Positions 51,901-60,455 of a DNA stretch of 64,000 nt are shown here, one piece after another. The stretch is taken from contig CAZQHK010000021.1 of the NCBI GenBank assembly GCA_964593455.1, forward strand, positions 1-64,000. The letters run 5' to 3'. Under the pieces are notes generated by a model, which did not search any database, had not been told where the DNA came from, and saw only the letters and a list, made by a program, of their open reading frames with translations. This stretch comes from CAZQHK01 sp964593455. GTDB lineage: Bacteria; Muiribacteriota; CAYSPT01. Numbering within the stretch: the stretch's first letter is position 1; each line of letters opens with the position of its first letter. The translations under genes and the position numbers were made by a program.

Positions 51901-54557
51901 GGGAAGACGATATCGCGTGGATCACCGTGCGCTCCCCGTTTGCCAGGGGGCGGATGCTCGTGCTGGTACAACGGGACCGTATCTATTCCTACAAATTAGT
52001 AAACATCTCCAGCCGGAAAACCAGGGTACCGATACCGGTACGAAAAGAGTACGCTCCCAATGTCTATATCACCGCTACCATCGTCAGACCGGCTGATAAA
52101 GCGGATTCGCTCGATAACTACCGCGCTTTCGGGATCGTCCCACTCAATGTCAACTGTTCCCGGAAAAGGCTGGCCGTGTCCCTGACGGCAGATAAAAAGG
52201 TCAAACCCGGAGAATTGCTTACCGTGTCGGTCGATGTCACCGGCGGCAACACAGACCGCGGTGTGGTGGAACTCAGTCTAGCCGCGGTTGACGAAGGAAT
52301 CCTCCAATTGACCCAATTCGATACTCCGTCGCCCTGGGATTTCTTTTATGGGAAACGGCGTCTTCAGGCCGCCACCAGCGACCTGTATTCCTTGATATTT
52401 CCCGAATACCGGGTGGGTAGCGGCAGCACCGATTCGGAGCCAGGAGGCGATAAAGAAGCCGATGAACGCCGTAAAAAACTGTTGGCTCCGATAGCGGTTA
52501 AAAGGGTTAAATCCATCGTAATTTTCCACTCACCCATCAGGACAGACCGCCGGGGGAGAGCGGACATCGAGCTGAAAATCCCCAACCTTACCGGGGCGCT
52601 CAGGCTCATGGTAGTGGCGGTGGGCAAAGACGCTTTCGGGTATGCGGAACAGTCCGTTCTGGTCAAACCCGATCTCGTTCTCGAGGCCAGCATGCCACGG
52701 TTCCTGTCTACCGGCGACACCTTCAGGGTGCCGGTATCGCTTCTAAACGATACCGCTAAACAAGGAACAGCCGGACTGCGGATAACCACTGAAGGCCCGG
52801 TGAGCATTGCGGTCAATGAGAACCGAAGCGATGGACCGGACCTGCACAATTCCATCCTGAGGAACCTGCATCTGGGACCGGGAGAAGAGAGCAGGAATAC
52901 GTTTATATTTCAGGCGCTCAACACGGCCGGGACGGCAAAGATTACGTTTAAAGCGGTCCTGGGGGATGAGCAGACGGAGAAAGCCGTTGAACTCATGGTC
53001 AGGCCACCGGCGCCCCTCATCAGTACCACCGGTTCAGGAACCGTTTCCGCCGGCAAAACGGCCACGATTTTCTTCCCTCCGCTGATGATGCCCGAGACAT
53101 GTACCGCCACGCTTCACTGCGCCACGTCACCCGCGTTAAACCTCGGCGAGTCACTCCGTTACCTGGTGCGCTACCCCCATGGCTGCGTGGAACAGACGTC
53201 GTCCCGGGTGTTTCCCCTGCTTTATATGAAAGACATCGCCGCCCTGGTGGAACCGGATCTGTTATCCGATCCCGGGGATGTGGACCGCATGGTCCAGGCC
53301 GGTATCTACCGCATTCTTTCTATGCAAACGTACAAAGGCGGGCTGGCTATGTGGCCGGGAGATACCGACATCTATCCATGGGGAACCGTTTACGGAGCGA
53401 ACTGCCTGGTGGAAGCGGAAAAAGCAGGCTACCAGGTCCCCTTCACCGAGAAAGAGGCCTTGATCTCCTACCTGGAAGAAGAAGTGGCGGATACCGGAAG
53501 CCGGCCCGATCCGGAACATGATGATCTGGCTTTCACGGCCTACGCATGCTATGTCCTGGCACTGGATGGCGATCCCCCTCTGGACAAGATAACAGCTTTG
53601 TTGGAATACGACCAATTGCCCGCCTATTCCCGTTTTCAACTGGCGGCCGCCTGCTACCTGGCCGGTGAACAGGCCATGGCCCGCGAGATAATCGGGGACA
53701 GCCTGCCTCTGCTCGATACAAATCGGTCTCGTGATACCGGCGGAGTCCTGGACTCGAAAGCACGAGAACTGGCCATCCTGCTCAACACCTTTTTACAGGT
53801 CGATCCCGGCAGTCCATCTATCTTACCGTTAGTGCGAAAACTCAACTCCCACCTGGATAAAGGCCGATACCTGACTACTCAGGAGAACGCTTTTGCCCTG
53901 CTGGCCCTGGGCAGGTATGCACGATCAATGAAACAGGTTGAAACCTCGCTTACCGGCACTTGTCTGCTTAACGGGACCCTGATCGGGAAGTTCACTCATC
54001 ATGACGGGTTTTTTAAAACCTTCGATGAAGCGGCCGGCAAAACCGTTACCCTGTCAATTGCCGGCAAAGGGACCCTGTATTATTACTGGGTCCTGGAAGG
54101 AGTACCGCTTAGCGGTCGGGTGGACGAAGAAGACAGTGGCCTTACTGTCCGCCGGACATTCAAGACGGCCGCCGGCGCACTGATCGATCCGCTGACGTTC
54201 AAACAGGGCGATACCGCGGTGGCAGAGTACCGGATAAGGACCGGTTCGGCCATTCAAAACGTGGTCATCAGCGACCCGCTTCCGGGAGGGCTTGAGATAG
54301 AGAATCCACGGATCGCGTCCCGGGAAACCATCGAATGGATCGGTGAAGATTCCCTGACGCCGGATCACATGGATATCAGAGACGACCGGTTAATCCTGTT
54401 TCTGGATATCAACACCACGGGCGAGATCTATTACCGGTACCTGGTCCGGGCGGTAACCGCCGGGCGGTTCCGGCTGCCGGCATTGTCTGCCTCCTGCATG
54501 TATGATCCGGGCATCCGGAGTGTGACCGGACAGGGTATCGTATCGATTAAGGAATAG
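48912..54557 (+). CDS. Bacterial alpha-2-macroglobulin (YfhM-like)
   Basis: An 1881-aa secreted protease-trapping protein. The signal peptide (MKKYIFRAVFVIFLSFFLFT) has no lipobox, unlike E. coli YfhM, so it may be periplasmic rather than membrane-anchored. Beta-sandwich MG domains run from about residue 50 onward, with the bacterial RGVYRPGDTVYVRGIV signature near 630. The A2M core FHSPIRTDRRGRADIELKIP lies near 1205. The thioester motif is intact: Cys1425 in PHGCVEQTSSRVFP, so covalent capture of proteases is expected. Alpha-alpha-toroid and receptor-binding-like domains follow. GTG 48912 is chosen, with AAGGGGGA 8 bp upstream. It is followed 11 bp later by the PBP1C gene, the conserved A2M-pbpC pair. 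Confidence 0.93.
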   Translation: MKKYIFRAVFVIFLSFFLFTGNALLSSPMVHAPDDPGIVKQAPKQIVPEDIVSAVEHKLAVPGRRPTGHLSHGERERFKQLIRKTVLEILQERGLFPAKQKISRTAAIIRFEPREEIPVTGRTIISEFDQPIVTDDEINIFLNYNPLIFEPPIDGRFRFIDPSTLEFLPEGELPAATTYTVSTARLITGAEGQFDIKTASYSFHTPRPKLLSVRQSNVMEGKILFELTFNCPVDPTHLARKLTVRDENRREATFELSSPLVSKSIRILLKARHGQKLLFDISPGLRSEQGNLSSNTNYTSTLHVSRDLNITSLYAFSPGSAQPYFNLYFDDDLQEQDFSPFLSSEPETRFSVEYHTYYLRVRGDFEPRKTYTFTVKKGLKGKDNRNLEKDVVRVVHFPGLAPDVRFISGDRIYHAADSNLVIPLESVESRTVEVQIEHIYNNNVVHFINQYSPRRRRNPANMGFAVAGKKLSLDGSILSWKKLSVDLKKIPGGALPGISVITAWSPEKSWKRRKKLVCITDIGLWASRTNDELLVWANSISNCKPMPGCEVNVYTKTNQLLFHGITNGDGVALFKNCQFDDDTRKPFLVTATLKDDLSYLDLDRGALSHTDFDVDGLSTTRRGYEAYLYTERGVYRPGDTVYVRGIVRGPDVSLPGEFPVTFEIIRPDGKRLRSLQTTISDLGTCQAEFILPADTLTGHYRLKLFVPAQDEAVGSLQFQVEDFMPDRMKADIIVSPEIRCKTGDTVTGTVTGKHLYGKPAAGRRVTAVCTLRKDTFSHADWSGYSFGQPGDEDFKPITIELGEQTTDEQGQAVFNFVIPADLKPGYPILATISGTIREPGGRAVTARRTIAVDPYSSYCGIKQVRPKEAHTRDDRLFFNCAAVLPDGAPAADIGILEYTIGKLYWNSILKMGADGRYHYVSNQEEVTVADGTVELTGGMGQFSFTPEPWETYRINVSHGPDGPRSGLEFSTSDVISSTWAMERPDRLEITTDKKRYREDDIAWITVRSPFARGRMLVLVQRDRIYSYKLVNISSRKTRVPIPVRKEYAPNVYITATIVRPADKADSLDNYRAFGIVPLNVNCSRKRLAVSLTADKKVKPGELLTVSVDVTGGNTDRGVVELSLAAVDEGILQLTQFDTPSPWDFFYGKRRLQAATSDLYSLIFPEYRVGSGSTDSEPGGDKEADERRKKLLAPIAVKRVKSIVIFHSPIRTDRRGRADIELKIPNLTGALRLMVVAVGKDAFGYAEQSVLVKPDLVLEASMPRFLSTGDTFRVPVSLLNDTAKQGTAGLRITTEGPVSIAVNENRSDGPDLHNSILRNLHLGPGEESRNTFIFQALNTAGTAKITFKAVLGDEQTEKAVELMVRPPAPLISTTGSGTVSAGKTATIFFPPLMMPETCTATLHCATSPALNLGESLRYLVRYPHGCVEQTSSRVFPLLYMKDIAALVEPDLLSDPGDVDRMVQAGIYRILSMQTYKGGLAMWPGDTDIYPWGTVYGANCLVEAEKAGYQVPFTEKEALISYLEEEVADTGSRPDPEHDDLAFTAYACYVLALDGDPPLDKITALLEYDQLPAYSRFQLAAACYLAGEQAMAREIIGDSLPLLDTNRSRDTGGVLDSKARELAILLNTFLQVDPGSPSILPLVRKLNSHLDKGRYLTTQENAFALLALGRYARSMKQVETSLTGTCLLNGTLIGKFTHHDGFFKTFDEAAGKTVTLSIAGKGTLYYYWVLEGVPLSGRVDEEDSGLTVRRTFKTAAGALIDPLTFKQGDTAVAEYRIRTGSAIQNVVISDPLPGGLEIENPRIASRETIEWIGEDSLTPDHMDIRDDRLILFLDINTTGEIYYRYLVRAVTAGRFRLPALSASCMYDPGIRSVTGQGIVSIKE

Positions 54558-54568
54558 AGACCGGCCTC

Positions 54569-56923
54569 GTGAAAACCGAGAATTATTCACCAAAACGAAT
54601 GAACCTGCGACGGCTGATGATGGCGGTCGGTTTGGCGCCTGTCCTGGCAGCAATCTCATGGTGTGGGTTGAACTTTCTCTTCCCGTTTCCGGTGGACAAG
54701 CTCTCGGGTGAAACACCTCCCACCATCGTGCGGGCCGCCGATGGAACAGTTCTGCGGATTTTTCCGGAGAAAAACGATTACTGCTGGATTCCAAAAACCC
54801 TGGATCATTTTTCCCCGGCCCTTCTCGAAGCTACCATAGCGGTTGAAGACAAGCGGTTTTACCGCCATCACGGCGTCGATTTACTGGCCGTTATGCGGGC
54901 CGGTATTTCCAATGTAATTAACCGGCGGGTGGTGTCCGGCGCTTCCACGATTACCATGCAGGTCATCAGGCTCCTGACACCTCGTCCCCGCACCCTCCGC
55001 TCCAAGATCATCGAGATCTTCAGGGCCATTCAACTGGAACGGATACGTTCAAAACAGACGATCCTGGAAATCTATCTAAACCGGGCGCCGTACGGGGGAA
55101 CCGTTTATGGAGCACAAGCCGCTTCCGTCCGTTACTTCGGGAAAAGCGCCAATCTGTTAACTATCCCGGAAGCCGCTCTCCTGGCCGGGTTACCCAAATC
55201 TCCCTCGACTCTTCGTCCCGACCGATACCGGGTTAAGGCTCTTCAACGAAGAAACCTGGTACTACGAAGGATGTTCCGAGAGAAGTTCCTGGATGGAGAT
55301 AAATATATTCAGGCAGTCAAGTCGCAAACTAATGGCGGGTTCCATTCATTTCCTTTCACTGCTCCCCATCTGACCGGGTACCTGAACCAGCGTGTGCCCA
55401 TGGGAACCGATCTCAGGAGTTCCATTGACCTTCGCCTTCAAGAGATCGCGGAACAAGCCCTGCTTTCGGCGGTACGTGAGCTGAAGAAACAAGATGTTAG
55501 TAACGGCGCCGCCTGCATCATTGAGACCGGTACCGGCTTCGTGCGGGCACTGGTCGGGTCAACCGATTTCGGATCGATGGCGAACGACGGCCAGGTCAAC
55601 GGCGCCCTGGCGCTTCGCTCCCCGGGAAGCGCTCTCAAACCTTTCACCTACGCGCTGGCCCTGGATCGGGGCCGGGTTTCGCCGACGGAACTCCTGGGCG
55701 ATGTGCCGATCTCGTTCAGAGGATACTTGCCCCGCAATTATGACCGTTCATACCACGGATTGGTGACGGTGGAGCAGGCTTTGCGCCGCTCTTTGAATAT
55801 TCCGGCCATCCAGGTTCTCAACCGGACAGGACTCCAACAGCTGTATCAGCTGCTCGGCAATGCCGGAATACGTTCACTTAACCGGCCACCCGAATACTAC
55901 GGTCTGGGTCTGACCCTGGGTTCCTGCGGAGTATCACTCCTGGAACTGACCAATGCCTACGCCGCCCTGGCCCGGTTGGGCGTCTATCGGCCTTACCGAC
56001 TGGCAGCCCGGGAACCGGTCCTCCCTAAAAACCGTATTATCTCTGAGGAATCGGCTTTTTTGATAGCGGACATGCTATCCGGATCCGCCGGGTCAGGACG
56101 GTCTCCTCAGCGCCGGACGAGAGTGCCGGCAATCAGGATAGCGTCAAAGACGGGCACATCATACGGGCACAAAGACGCCTGGTGTTTAGGTTTCAATCCG
56201 GAATACACCGTCGGAGTGTGGTTGGGTAACTTCAACGGACTTCCCTCCCGGTCCCTGGTCGGCCGGGAAGCGGCGGCTCCCGTCGTCAACCGTATTTTCG
56301 ATAAGATCTATGGAAGTGATGACGCACCCTGGTATAACGAGCCGTCTGGAATCAGTTATCGTGAAATATGTTCGGGGAGCGGGCTGGTGGCAACCGAACA
56401 CTGCGCCCGTATACGAAAAGATCGTTACCTGCCGGGAATCAGTCCCTGCCGACCGTGCAAAGTGCATACCCGGATTATGGTTGATAACGATAGCGGTTAT
56501 CAACTCTGCTCCCTTTGTTCTCCGGGCAAACGGTACCGTTGGAAGACGGTTGAAGTCTGGCCACCGCAAATCAGCACGTTTCTCCGCAGCCGGGGTCTGC
56601 AGAAAATAGCTCCTCCGCCTCATCACCGGCCTTGTAAACAGCGTGCACAAGATCATCGGAATCCCGACATCGTTTCTCCCCGCGACGGGCAGGTGTTTCT
56701 CCTGGAAACAACTGCAAACAAGCATCAGAAACTTCTTCTTGACGCCGCTGTTTCACCTGAGTGCACTCAGCTATACTGGTTTGTAAACAATACCTTTCTG
56801 ACCCGAGCGGTTTTCGGTCAAAAAGTTTTCTGGCCGCTTATGCCGGGAACTCACGAGATCGTTTGCGCCGACAATCTCGGCCGCCGGACCCAATCCACCA
56901 TCACCGTCCGCACGACACCGTGA
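54569..56923 (+). CDS. pbpC: Penicillin-binding protein 1C (bifunctional glycosyltransferase/transpeptidase)
   Basis: A 784-aa class A PBP. One membrane anchor (about 14-40) precedes the GT51 domain, with catalytic Glu93 in AVEDKRFYRHHG and a second acidic site in LNRAPYGGTVYGAQAAS. The transpeptidase domain has SxxK at Ser354-Lys357 (SPGSALKPF), SLN at 408-410 and KTG at 527-529 (ASKTGTSYGHKDAW). A PBP1C-type C-terminal domain (BiPBP_C) ends the protein. It polymerises and crosslinks peptidoglycan and is thought to repair the wall next to A2M-trapped proteases. It starts at GTG (54569) or ATG 54599. Cotranscribed with the A2M gene. Confidence 0.95.
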   Translation: MKTENYSPKRMNLRRLMMAVGLAPVLAAISWCGLNFLFPFPVDKLSGETPPTIVRAADGTVLRIFPEKNDYCWIPKTLDHFSPALLEATIAVEDKRFYRHHGVDLLAVMRAGISNVINRRVVSGASTITMQVIRLLTPRPRTLRSKIIEIFRAIQLERIRSKQTILEIYLNRAPYGGTVYGAQAASVRYFGKSANLLTIPEAALLAGLPKSPSTLRPDRYRVKALQRRNLVLRRMFREKFLDGDKYIQAVKSQTNGGFHSFPFTAPHLTGYLNQRVPMGTDLRSSIDLRLQEIAEQALLSAVRELKKQDVSNGAACIIETGTGFVRALVGSTDFGSMANDGQVNGALALRSPGSALKPFTYALALDRGRVSPTELLGDVPISFRGYLPRNYDRSYHGLVTVEQALRRSLNIPAIQVLNRTGLQQLYQLLGNAGIRSLNRPPEYYGLGLTLGSCGVSLLELTNAYAALARLGVYRPYRLAAREPVLPKNRIISEESAFLIADMLSGSAGSGRSPQRRTRVPAIRIASKTGTSYGHKDAWCLGFNPEYTVGVWLGNFNGLPSRSLVGREAAAPVVNRIFDKIYGSDDAPWYNEPSGISYREICSGSGLVATEHCARIRKDRYLPGISPCRPCKVHTRIMVDNDSGYQLCSLCSPGKRYRWKTVEVWPPQISTFLRSRGLQKIAPPPHHRPCKQRAQDHRNPDIVSPRDGQVFLLETTANKHQKLLLDAAVSPECTQLYWFVNNTFLTRAVFGQKVFWPLMPGTHEIVCADNLGRRTQSTITVRTTP

Positions 56924-56945
56924 GGATCCATTTCTTATGCCCTAT

Positions 56946-56974
56946 TTGACTTTCAAAAGAAAAAATACTAGAAT
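56946..56974 (+). promoter_or_regulatory. Sigma-70-type promoter of the HEAT-STAS-PilZ gene
   Basis: TTGACT (56946-56951) and TAGAAT (56969-56974) with an exact 17-bp spacer, in AT-rich DNA after the pbpC stop and 63 bp before the GTG at 57038. Confidence 0.6.
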
Positions 56975-57037
56975 CGTAATACGTATCGAGTATCTAAAGT
57001 AAGATGGTTACCCATCAAATGCACGGGGGGTTGTACC

Positions 57038-57622
57038 GTGAGTGAGCATGAAAATCCGATACAGGCTCTTTTGAAAAGATCTGCAAACCGTCCCAAATCA
57101 TCTGGAGCTGAACCCAAAGAAGAACAAAAGCCATCCGCTGATACAGCATCAATAGAAGACCAAATACCATCTGTTGATACAGCATCAATAGAAGAGCTGA
57201 TACAATCATCTAAGGCCACATCCAAAGATGAAGCGGTGAAATCCACAGATTCATTATCGGAACTCCGGGTAGCACTGACCGGCAGTCCTGACAAAGAAAT
57301 CCAGCTGAAAGCGTTCCAGACACTTAAAGGGAACAACCGGCCCGAAGCCAAGAAAATAACAACACTTTATAGTGACAGAGCCAAGAAGAAATCTTCGTAT
57401 TTTTCAACCAGATCGATCGCGACGAAATCTATGAAAATCTCCTGGATGCCCTCAACCAGGGGGGAGAAACAGCCCGGATGGAAGTCTACCGGGCCTTTAC
57501 GCAAGCCGACCTGGTCCAACCGTATCTTGAAAAGATTGAAAATATCCGTCACCTCCGGCCCAAGTACTCGTTGCTCGAGAAGATCATCCGTTTTCTCGGT
57601 AAACTCGGCGTCCAGGAGATGA
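57038..57622 (+). CDS. N-terminal part of the HEAT-STAS-PilZ protein, cut by a frameshift
   Basis: Starts at GTG (MSEHENPIQALLKRSANRPK), preceded by GGGGGG and a good promoter. The first 110 residues look like a real, acidic, low-complexity N-terminus with two 12-residue repeats (PSADTASIEDQI, PSVDTASIEELI), then a HEAT-like helix (LRVALTGSPDKEIQLKAFQT). From about nucleotide 57375 this frame turns basic and Ser-rich, like an off-frame reading. The adjacent -1 frame, open from 57376, reads QEEIFVFFNQIDRDEIYENL and joins smoothly to the downstream protein. Frame change is therefore expected near 57376-57400. It may be a sequencing error, a recent mutation or programmed slippage. Confidence 0.6.
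   Translation: MSEHENPIQALLKRSANRPKSSGAEPKEEQKPSADTASIEDQIPSVDTASIEELIQSSKATSKDEAVKSTDSLSELRVALTGSPDKEIQLKAFQTLKGNNRPEAKKITTLYSDRAKKKSSYFSTRSIATKSMKISWMPSTRGEKQPGWKSTGPLRKPTWSNRILKRLKISVTSGPSTRCSRRSSVFSVNSASRR
57131..57202 (+). repeat. 36-bp tandem duplication inside the HEAT-STAS-PilZ gene
   Basis: Two adjacent 36-base units (57131-57166 and 57167-57202), each beginning CCATC and sharing GATACAGCATCAATAGAAGA. They encode PSADTASIEDQI and PSVDTASIEELI. The length keeps the frame, so copy number could vary without breaking the protein. Confidence 0.8.
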
Positions 57623-59076
57623 TGGAACCGCTGGGACAGCTGGTTTTTGTGGATAACGAGGGGATACGGCTGGCGGTAATAGACGCTTTTGAATTCCTGG
57701 ATAACAGGGCCTGTCTCAATTATCTTCTCACGGCGGCCAAGCTGTTCAAGGGATATGTCGCCGAGCGAGCCCTTAACCTGATTAACAAATTCAAGGACAC
57801 CAACGCCATTCTTCCCCTGCTCTACATGCTGGGAGAAGATAAAAGCCAAAAGGGAGATCTGATCTTCAACATCCTGAACGGTTACGATCAAGACTCGTTG
57901 ATGAAACTCGTGACAACTTACCTCAGCCAGGAAGATACAGCGTTGGTGGACGCGACCCTGCAGTACCTGAAAAAAACCGGCAACATGGATCTTACCAGGG
58001 CCATCCGGGAGAAATACAAGGAAAATCAAACCACCAAAAATGTCACCGGGGCGTTCGTCAGTTCACTTCACGACACGTTGAATTTCGAGATCAAGAACAT
58101 CGGTGACCTGGTATTGATCGGACTGAAAGGGATTCTTGATGTATACACGCTTCCGCGCTTGAAGAGGGTGATGGAAGCCATCATCACTCACGGTCACACC
58201 AAGGTTCTGTTTTTGTGCGATCAGCTCGATACTCTGGATAGAAAAGCCATCGCGTACCTGAACAAGATTGACCGCAACCTGAAGAAAATGCTCGGTGGTA
58301 TCAAGTACGTAAAGCTTGATTGCCTTACCATTGTGGAAAAGAAAAGGCTTTTGCCTAAAGCCGATTTTTTCTCCAGTATGCCCAAAGCAGCCAGCTCGTT
58401 CTCGGTCATGCGCAGAGCAAAATCTATTCTTGTTGACAATGTCATGGTCAGGGATAACGCCGTTATCGAAGTGACATTCAAAGCTGAAGGACAAGAAAAA
58501 ACACGGACGACCTCCGTGCTCGATGCCGATCAGTTCCGCGTGAACCTGGCCTGGCAGATTTTCGACAAATCGGATATCTTCGAACGTTTCATCAACGACC
58601 GGATCAAGCTGACCTTTGTCAAGGACAACGATGTGCTGGAAGCGCAATCCAAGGTTACCGAGCAGGTCAAAGCACCCGTTCCCTGTATCACCATTATGCG
58701 TCCCAGGATGGCGTGCACCGTCGATCGCCGTAAAGAGATCCGGGTTAACTGCCACTTCAATGTGAATTTCTATCATGTCTCCCGTGGCACCGAAGTGGCT
58801 CCCGCCCCCTTGCCGGGTGTGTGTCTCAACGTCAACGCCAGCGGCATACTGTATGTTTCCCCGCTGCTGCTGCCCGAAGGTTCGTTCGGGATACTCCAGT
58901 TTCCTGTTGAAGAGATTAAGGTCGGAAAAATCCTGGGTCAGATCGTACGGCGGAACGAACGGGTGGAACGCAGCAAGATGCTCTACGAGTACGGGATCAA
59001 TTTCGCCAAGATCCTGGATTACGACCGTATGACGATCAAGAAGTTTGTCTTCGATAAGATATCCAAAGGAGAATGA
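57478..59076 (+). CDS. HEAT-like / STAS-like / PilZ protein (c-di-GMP receptor)
   Basis: A 532-aa product from ATG 57478, though the frame is open from 57376 and probably continues the gene at 57038. Residues 1-190 are HEAT-like helices. About 205-295 resemble a STAS domain (LVLIGLKGILDVYTLPRLKR, then VLFLCDQLDTLDRKAIAYL). A middle beta region follows, and the C-terminal 120 residues are a PilZ domain with the c-di-GMP-binding pieces RRKEIR (from residue 418) and NVNASG (about 451). A GGGGGGAG site 12 bp upstream of the ATG would allow independent translation. It probably turns c-di-GMP level into a protein-protein signal. PilZ is clear; STAS is moderate. Confidence 0.8.
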   Translation: MEVYRAFTQADLVQPYLEKIENIRHLRPKYSLLEKIIRFLGKLGVQEMMEPLGQLVFVDNEGIRLAVIDAFEFLDNRACLNYLLTAAKLFKGYVAERALNLINKFKDTNAILPLLYMLGEDKSQKGDLIFNILNGYDQDSLMKLVTTYLSQEDTALVDATLQYLKKTGNMDLTRAIREKYKENQTTKNVTGAFVSSLHDTLNFEIKNIGDLVLIGLKGILDVYTLPRLKRVMEAIITHGHTKVLFLCDQLDTLDRKAIAYLNKIDRNLKKMLGGIKYVKLDCLTIVEKKRLLPKADFFSSMPKAASSFSVMRRAKSILVDNVMVRDNAVIEVTFKAEGQEKTRTTSVLDADQFRVNLAWQIFDKSDIFERFINDRIKLTFVKDNDVLEAQSKVTEQVKAPVPCITIMRPRMACTVDRRKEIRVNCHFNVNFYHVSRGTEVAPAPLPGVCLNVNASGILYVSPLLLPEGSFGILQFPVEEIKVGKILGQIVRRNERVERSKMLYEYGINFAKILDYDRMTIKKFVFDKISKGE

Positions 59077-59185
59077 CCTCCGGTCGCCAGGCTGGCAATA
59101 CCTTTTCGTTTTGTAACTTTCAGCGCTTCGGGAGTCTATTAACACATAGATATAAATGTATTTTTATGGAAAGTATGGTTGAATT

Positions 59186-60448
59186 ATGATTTCAAACAGA
59201 CAAATATTAGCAATCTTAAGCCTGATACTGGTCCCGATGCTCATTGTTTTCACTGCCGCTCCCGACGTGTTCGCGGACGAGATGGAGACGGTTATACAGG
59301 GCCCGCAATCAACCAAGGCACAGGAGACGCAAGACACGAGCGTTACCCAAAGCGCATCGGGTGACGGGAAAAGCAGTTCCGTGGACAGCTCCCGGGAACG
59401 GGGAAGCTGGTCTTACTGGTTCAAAGGATTTGTAAAATACCTGACCCGGACGGTCAAGTCCGTGGTTACCGGCGACGCTTTTTCGTCTAAACCCAACGGC
59501 TGGGTGACGGCAGACAGCCTTAACGTACGTTCAGATTCTTCCGGAAGCGGCCAGAAAGTAGGGAAAATAGCTTACGGAAGCCAGATCGAGATACTGGAAA
59601 AGAAAGACGGCTATTACCGGGTCGAACACGGCACCGTGAAAGGCTGGGTCAGCAGCCGCTTTGTAAAGGATATCGAACCGGAGGAGAAACCCGGTTTCTT
59701 CCAGCGTTTCAAGAGCTGGTTCAGCTTTGGGGGAGACAAAGAAAAGAAATCTTCCGACAATGTCGGGACGGTTACCGCCAGCGGGCGGCTCAATGTCCGC
59801 AGCGGTCCGGGGTCCAGTCACAACAAGGTGGGAACACTCTCCGGCGGCGATAAGGTCACCATCCTGAAAAAAGATGGTATCTGGTATAACGTAAAGCAGG
59901 GAGATAAAGAAGGCTGGGTCCACGGCAGCTACATCTCCACCGGCAACGATGCAGGCAATAAGTCTTCTCTCCGTGGTCCGGAAGTACTGGTTGACGTCGA
60001 AACTCGTACCCAGTTCAGCCTGTCAAACGGTAAAATGGGCGCCTATTGGTGCGGCCCGACCTCTTTGGCCCAGGTCTACGAGTACTACGGCCGCGAGGAA
60101 ACCACCCGTGAAGTAGCGCACCGGACATACGATTTCAAAGGAGGAACCGGGACTTCCGGAGAGGCTCTCGTGGCCGATGCGAAAAAGAACGGGTTTCCCA
60201 ACGCCAAAATGCGTTACAACGTCGGGTTTGATTATCTTGAAAATAGTCTCAAGAAAGGGAATCCCGTCATCGTGGGTACCGAGGTCAACTGGACCAACGG
60301 CCACTACCTGGTGGTTGTGGGGCTCAAAGGCGACAAGGTAATTCTCAACGACCCGGCCCGACCGTTCTTCGGACGCCGCGAGGTAACCCGGTCATGGTTT
60401 CTCACCCAGTGGAACGGGCGGTGGCGCCGGGCTATTACCCTGAAGTAA
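59186..60448 (+). CDS. Secreted SH3b-SH3b-C39-like peptidase
   Basis: A 420-aa protein. The signal peptide (residues 1-30, cleaved after VFA) is followed by a Ser/Gln-rich linker. Two bacterial SH3 domains come next (about 103-162 and 193-252; LNVRS...GWVSSRFV and LNVRSGPGSSHNKVGTL), which bind cell-wall peptides. The C-terminal C39-like (peptidase_C39_2) domain covers about 265-420, with Cys289 in YWCGPTSLAQV, His373 in NGHYLVVVG and Asp389 in LNDPA as the likely triad. The two SH3 domains are joined by a basic/aromatic linker (FFQRFKSWFSFGG). It probably cleaves peptides in the envelope. It is convergent with tnaA. Confidence 0.88.
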   Translation: MISNRQILAILSLILVPMLIVFTAAPDVFADEMETVIQGPQSTKAQETQDTSVTQSASGDGKSSSVDSSRERGSWSYWFKGFVKYLTRTVKSVVTGDAFSSKPNGWVTADSLNVRSDSSGSGQKVGKIAYGSQIEILEKKDGYYRVEHGTVKGWVSSRFVKDIEPEEKPGFFQRFKSWFSFGGDKEKKSSDNVGTVTASGRLNVRSGPGSSHNKVGTLSGGDKVTILKKDGIWYNVKQGDKEGWVHGSYISTGNDAGNKSSLRGPEVLVDVETRTQFSLSNGKMGAYWCGPTSLAQVYEYYGREETTREVAHRTYDFKGGTGTSGEALVADAKKNGFPNAKMRYNVGFDYLENSLKKGNPVIVGTEVNWTNGHYLVVVGLKGDKVILNDPARPFFGRREVTRSWFLTQWNGRWRRAITLK

Positions 60449-60455
60449 CAGCTAA

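Noticed and set aside
58063..59145. A 360-aa minus-strand open frame opposite the PilZ protein
   Set aside because: The sense strand has a complete PilZ domain; the antisense frame has no known motif and no ribosome site.
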